Of a stretch of DNA of 64,000 bases, positions 60,739-64,000 are shown one piece after another (the stretch's first letter is position 1; every line of letters starts with the position of its first letter). Source of the DNA: Aphelenchoides besseyi (Eukaryota > Nematoda > Chromadorea > Rhabditida > Aphelenchoididae); contig JAMPIQ010000001.1 of the NCBI GenBank assembly GCA_024699855.1, forward strand, positions 6,510,001 to 6,574,000, written 5' to 3'. The translations under genes and the position numbers were made by a program. The notes beneath the pieces are model-generated. The model ran no database searches and had not been told where the DNA came from. It saw nothing but the letters and a program-made list of their open reading frames with translations.

Positions 60739-61592
60739 TTTTGTTTACATTTACGAATAAACGAATAAAATTGATCGTATTGAAACTTTTCCAATTGCTT
60801 TGACTACCAAAACAAAATGCTTTTGTTTATTCGCCTTAGACCTCCTAACTGAAGTGCTGGGATGATCGGATTTTCCAGTGAGCAAATACCCTCTCGTTGA
60901 CTTTCATGATCATTTGTTTAAGAAGGACTCGCGGCTTTGCCGCTCGCTTTCTTTAGTTGTGCTTTGTGTTAGATCAACCATATCTCTGCGAATAGCTATT
61001 TTGGAACCATGTATTATATACCATTGTAACGCTTTTTAATTGCGCTTTCTAGAATGCTAATATACATATTAGAGAAACATCGTAACGAGCAAAACATGTG
61101 AACCCGCATTTGGAGCAAAATGAACAGAAAATTTCCACCAAAGTTAATAACTCCATTGTAATTATTTTATATGCTGTCATATATTGCATGTCGATGAGCC
61201 CCACTGATGCGCACAACCCTATGTTCTTTCAAGGCAATCGGCTCAACTTTCGATATGGTTTGATCAGAAAAACCGATTCCAGTGTGAATTTCAAGTCAAA
61301 GATTTACTCAGTAAAAGTTCGTATCTTGCAAAACAAATGCCAAATACGTACTCTTCATACTCCAATCTATAAGTTGGAACACTTTGTTTTTTCTCAAAAC
61401 CCCAAAAGCGTCACCCCATCACCATCATCATTGCCGATTATGTTAAGGGATTTCGACTGAAAGAGAGCTGAGGTTTGTGTCATGGACTTATTGGTTAAAC
61501 GCTTAATTACTGGAGTGGTATCAACAAAGAACAGCTGATATAGAACTGATTCGTTTTCTTCGTGATGGTGAGCCAAATTTAAGTTTGTATGA
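60739..61592. other. No gene seen; AT-rich spacer
   Basis: One 120-codon frame (61098-61460) lacks an ATG and any recognisable feature. A small hairpin CGGCTTTGCCG at about 60930. Otherwise empty. Confidence 0.45.
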
Positions 61593-61815
61593 TCATTGCG
61601 GAATTTCACGATGAGTTTCAGACATTGGCGATGGTAACCAGTGGGTTTGTTGGTACTCTCTCTGCACTAATTGGAGTCATACGTTTTGATAACGAGATTT
61701 TTTCAAATTCTTTTGCTATTCGCAGTCTCAAGTGTCGCTTCAATGTTTTTGTTTGTTGCTGTGATATACAAAAAACCCGAAATGTTTTGGACTTTTATTT
61801 CCGTTTAAGTCATTA
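61593..61815 (+). pseudogene. Relic of a fourth four-transmembrane family member
   Basis: Reads ILLFAVSSVASMFLFVAVIY then KKPEMFWTFISV and stop at about 61720-61815, matching the second-third helix region of member 3 (AIRYRKPAYFLPFII). Neighbouring exons are not found. A fragment or heavily decayed copy. Confidence 0.4.
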
Positions 61816-62280
61816 GAAATAACATTTAACCGCACTTTCGTTTAATACTATCTCTCCTTAGTCGTTCTTTTTCTCGTACAGTGCACAAAAGCATCGCTAC
61901 GTTGATGCATGTGGATTAGACGATGAAAAGCTGCAAGGCAGTCGAACGCTAAACAAACGAATCCCGTTGAGTTTTCGTTGACTAAATTGATGTTTGAATT
62001 AGTTGTTATGAATATACAGATGGATATCGTGTCGATTCGATTATTCCAACCGCTGTTTGTGTGGAACTCTAAGCTATTGGACTAGTATATAATAGGCGTT
62101 TTAGAGCACTGCATATTAGCTTGTTACTAAAGTTTTGACGGTTGCGCAATGCGTTTTGTAAAATTGGAACAAAAAAAATTGACCGGTCGGTTGGAAATTA
62201 AACGAAGTGTCAAATTTGAATTATTGGATCTGCTGTTGCTCGACGTCGTTACTACTATTTTCTCGACTAATTTTGTCAGA
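61816..62280. other. No gene seen
   Basis: AT-rich; probably includes the 5' end of the mariner fragment that follows, but I could not identify its terminal inverted repeat. Confidence 0.4.
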
Positions 62281-62676
62281 ATGGGCCTCACTCGCGAACA
62301 AGTACGACTTCTGCTTCTGCTTCTCAACGAATATCGCCTCCGTCACTCGCCTGCTATAGCGGCTGAGATCATCAACTCGACGCATGGAGCGCGAACGACT
62401 TCTGAGTCAACGGCACGTCGTTGATTCAAGAAGTTCGACGATGGACTCGAGGGCTTGGAAGATCAGCCACGAACAGGACGTCGGCCAACGGACTACTATC
62501 TCTTCCGTTCGCTAAAGACGTGGATACGAGGACGCCGATTCAACGACGTCAATCATCTCCGCTGGTCCCTGAACTCGTTCTTCGCCTCCCCTCATCGATC
62601 CTTCTACACGCGCGGAATCACCCAATTGCCCGAACGTTGGCGCCAAACTATCAACTCAAATGGCGAGTATTTTTGA
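62281..62676 (+). pseudogene. Mos1/SETMAR-type mariner transposase, internally deleted
   Basis: N-terminal helix-turn-helix half (REQVRLLLLLLNEYRL..., TTSESTARR, FKKFDDGLEGLEDQPRTGRRP) is fused directly to the C-terminal tail (DYYLFRSLKTWIRGRRFND, FYTRGITQLPERW, ending NGEYF and stop). The whole catalytic core with its DD34D acids is missing, and a TGA at 62422-62424 replaces the Trp of the conserved WFKKF. Non-functional. It belongs to a different mariner branch from the element that starts at 62714. Confidence 0.85.
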
Positions 62677-62713
62677 TGATTTGTGTTAATTTTAATAAAT
62701 GAATTCTAATCTA

Positions 62714-63672
62714 CAGAGTGTCTCTCCACAAACTGACGATTTCAAACGCTCACTAAAAATCCATTTCTTAACCGATTCTCATGCAATTTTTTCTTATCGA
62801 TAGAAAAAAAGCGGAATCTTTGTTCAGCATCTCGAAATTTGCCAAATTCGACGGCACAACCGAGAAATTTGCATACTGGCAAAATGCGTCAATTTTTCCA
62901 AAAATTTGCACACAGTTAAGGGAATGCGTGTGGTCTTTTCTTTTTTTCAACATTTTTATCGTTCAAAGTTCGACGTGTTTTCCACCATTTTCAATCACTT
63001 TTTGGAGACGACGAGCGTAACCGTCGATTGAACGATCAATGAATTCTTGACTCAAATTTGCAAACTCAACTTCAATTCGAGCTTCCAACTCATCGAGATT
63101 TTCGGGTACGGTGCGGTACACGCGTTCTTTGATGTAACCCCATAAAAAAAAGTCGCACGGAGTGAGATCAGGACTGTATGGTGGCCATGGATAAGGAGCA
63201 ATCAATTCACCACCGCCGCGGCCCATCCATCGTCCAGGAAAGTTTTCGTTTAGCCATTGTCGCACGCGAATTCTGAAATGAGGTGGTGCACCGTCGTGCA
63301 TGAATGTGACAAACTCTTCGAGAGTAGTGGCTTGAAGCGACGGAAACACACGATTTTGCAACATTTGAAGATACGAATCTCCGGTGATGTTTTCGCGTGT
63401 AAAAAACGGACCAATGACGCCAATTTTTCCAATTGCTGCCCATACGGTTAATCTTGGGGAATGAAAGGGCTTTTCGCGATGCCTGGCATTGAAAGATTTT
63501 TTGAGTTTTTGTTTTCTCATACCATTTTGGATTGGTATCATTCCAGTAACGAAAATTGTGGTGATTAACATCACCATTAATCGAAAAATGAGCTTCGTCA
63601 GAGAAAACCACACTTGAAAGAAATTCGGGCGAATTTTGGATAAGCGTCAATTGAGATTGAGCAAAAGAACGT
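62714..63672 (-). mobile_element. Mariner-type element, 5' part cut off by LTR insertion
   Basis: Terminal end at 62714 (CAGAGTGTCTCTCCAC, preceded by TA). Transposase on the minus strand ends at 62963. Blocks seen: SDEAHFSINGDVNHHNFRYW with the first catalytic Asp, FMHDGAPPHF with the second, PPYSPDLTPCDFFLWGYIKERVY with the third region, and a C-terminal RRLQKVIENGGKHVEL. At least one frameshift (about 63530) separates the first block from the rest. The DNA-binding N-terminus is absent because an LTR begins at 63673. Confidence 0.85.
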
Positions 63673-64000
63673 TGTTCTGTTCTTCGATAACAGACGGGTT
63701 TATTAGACACTAACTAGATAACAACGAACACCAACTGGTCATCGGGGAGCGGGGGAGGCGGAGGTAAACCGCGGAATGCCAAGGCGATCGCGTAGGGAGC
63801 GAGCGGCAGTTGACAACCAATTTCAAGGGCTTAACCGATAGGATCAGGACAAACGTCGAGTCAAGCAATGCTCAGGTTTCATTTCATGAACCAAATTCAT
63901 TTTGTAGGGGTGATGATTTTCGTTCTGAATTCACGTTTCATTAACGATTTGAACAAAAAAGGAAATTTGCCTTCAAAATTCGGTGGACTGTTGACCTTGA
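63673..64000. mobile_element. Start of an LTR retroelement related to the left-arm Gypsy (runs off window)
   Basis: TGTTCTGTTCTTCGATAACAG followed by GGGTTTATTAGAC at about 63696 parallels the Gypsy LTR plus-strand start TGTTCTGTCGTCGTAGG and its GAGGTTTATTAGAC. It interrupts the mariner transposase. The 3' limit of the LTR within the window is not clear, and the second LTR and target duplication lie beyond it. Confidence 0.5.

Noticed and set aside
61098..61460. 120-codon plus-strand ORF
   Set aside because: No ATG at the start, low-complexity composition, no neighbouring exon.

Overview
The window is animal DNA, almost certainly from a nematode. Introns are tiny (mostly 38-55 bp) with GTAAG donors and TTTTCAG/TTTAG acceptors, genes are compact with an AATAAA shortly after the stop, a nematode-style seven-helix chemoreceptor and a nematode-style CYP gene sit next to each other, and several start codons lie just behind an unpaired TTTCAG, as expected for spliced-leader trans-splicing. 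No species is claimed.

The layout is dominated by a giant imperfect palindrome. Bases 1612-21052 and 43033-58019 are inverted copies of each other. Without one private insertion in each arm (a 4.70-kb Ty3/Gypsy element with its 5-bp target duplication on the left, a 249-bp solo LTR with its own duplication on the right) the arms are 14,734 and 14,733 bp. Each arm carries, from outside inward: tRNA-Ile, tRNA-Trp, tRNA-Lys, tRNA-Met, a BTB-domain gene, a spliced gene of unknown function, a decayed glucosylceramidase fragment, a broken Helitron (Ulp1-like protease, arginine/glutamine-rich repeats, HUH Rep domain) with a deleted mariner nested inside it, the 5' half of a tRNA-Ser, and an unknown ORF.

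The 22-kb single-copy core between the arms holds ordinary host genes: an HP1-like chromodomain protein (-), two small membrane proteins flanking a deleted mariner, a globin (+), an Rx/ceh-8-like paired-type homeobox gene (+) whose homeodomain is split across a 2-kb intron, a proline-rich tail-anchored protein (+), a 20-exon cytochrome P450 (+), a chemoreceptor-like GPCR (-), and a seven-exon gene of unknown function (-).

Outside the palindrome, the left flank has the 5' part of a trehalase gene, tRNA-Ala and tRNA-Ser. The right flank has a tandem family of small four-helix membrane proteins (two apparently intact, one broken, one relic), followed by mariner debris and the start of an LTR related to that of the left-arm Gypsy element.

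The genes do not form one pathway. What ties the window together is genome architecture: a large inverted duplication that doubled a tRNA cluster and two genes, whose arms have since been marked by different retroelements and by unequal decay of the Helitron Rep domain.
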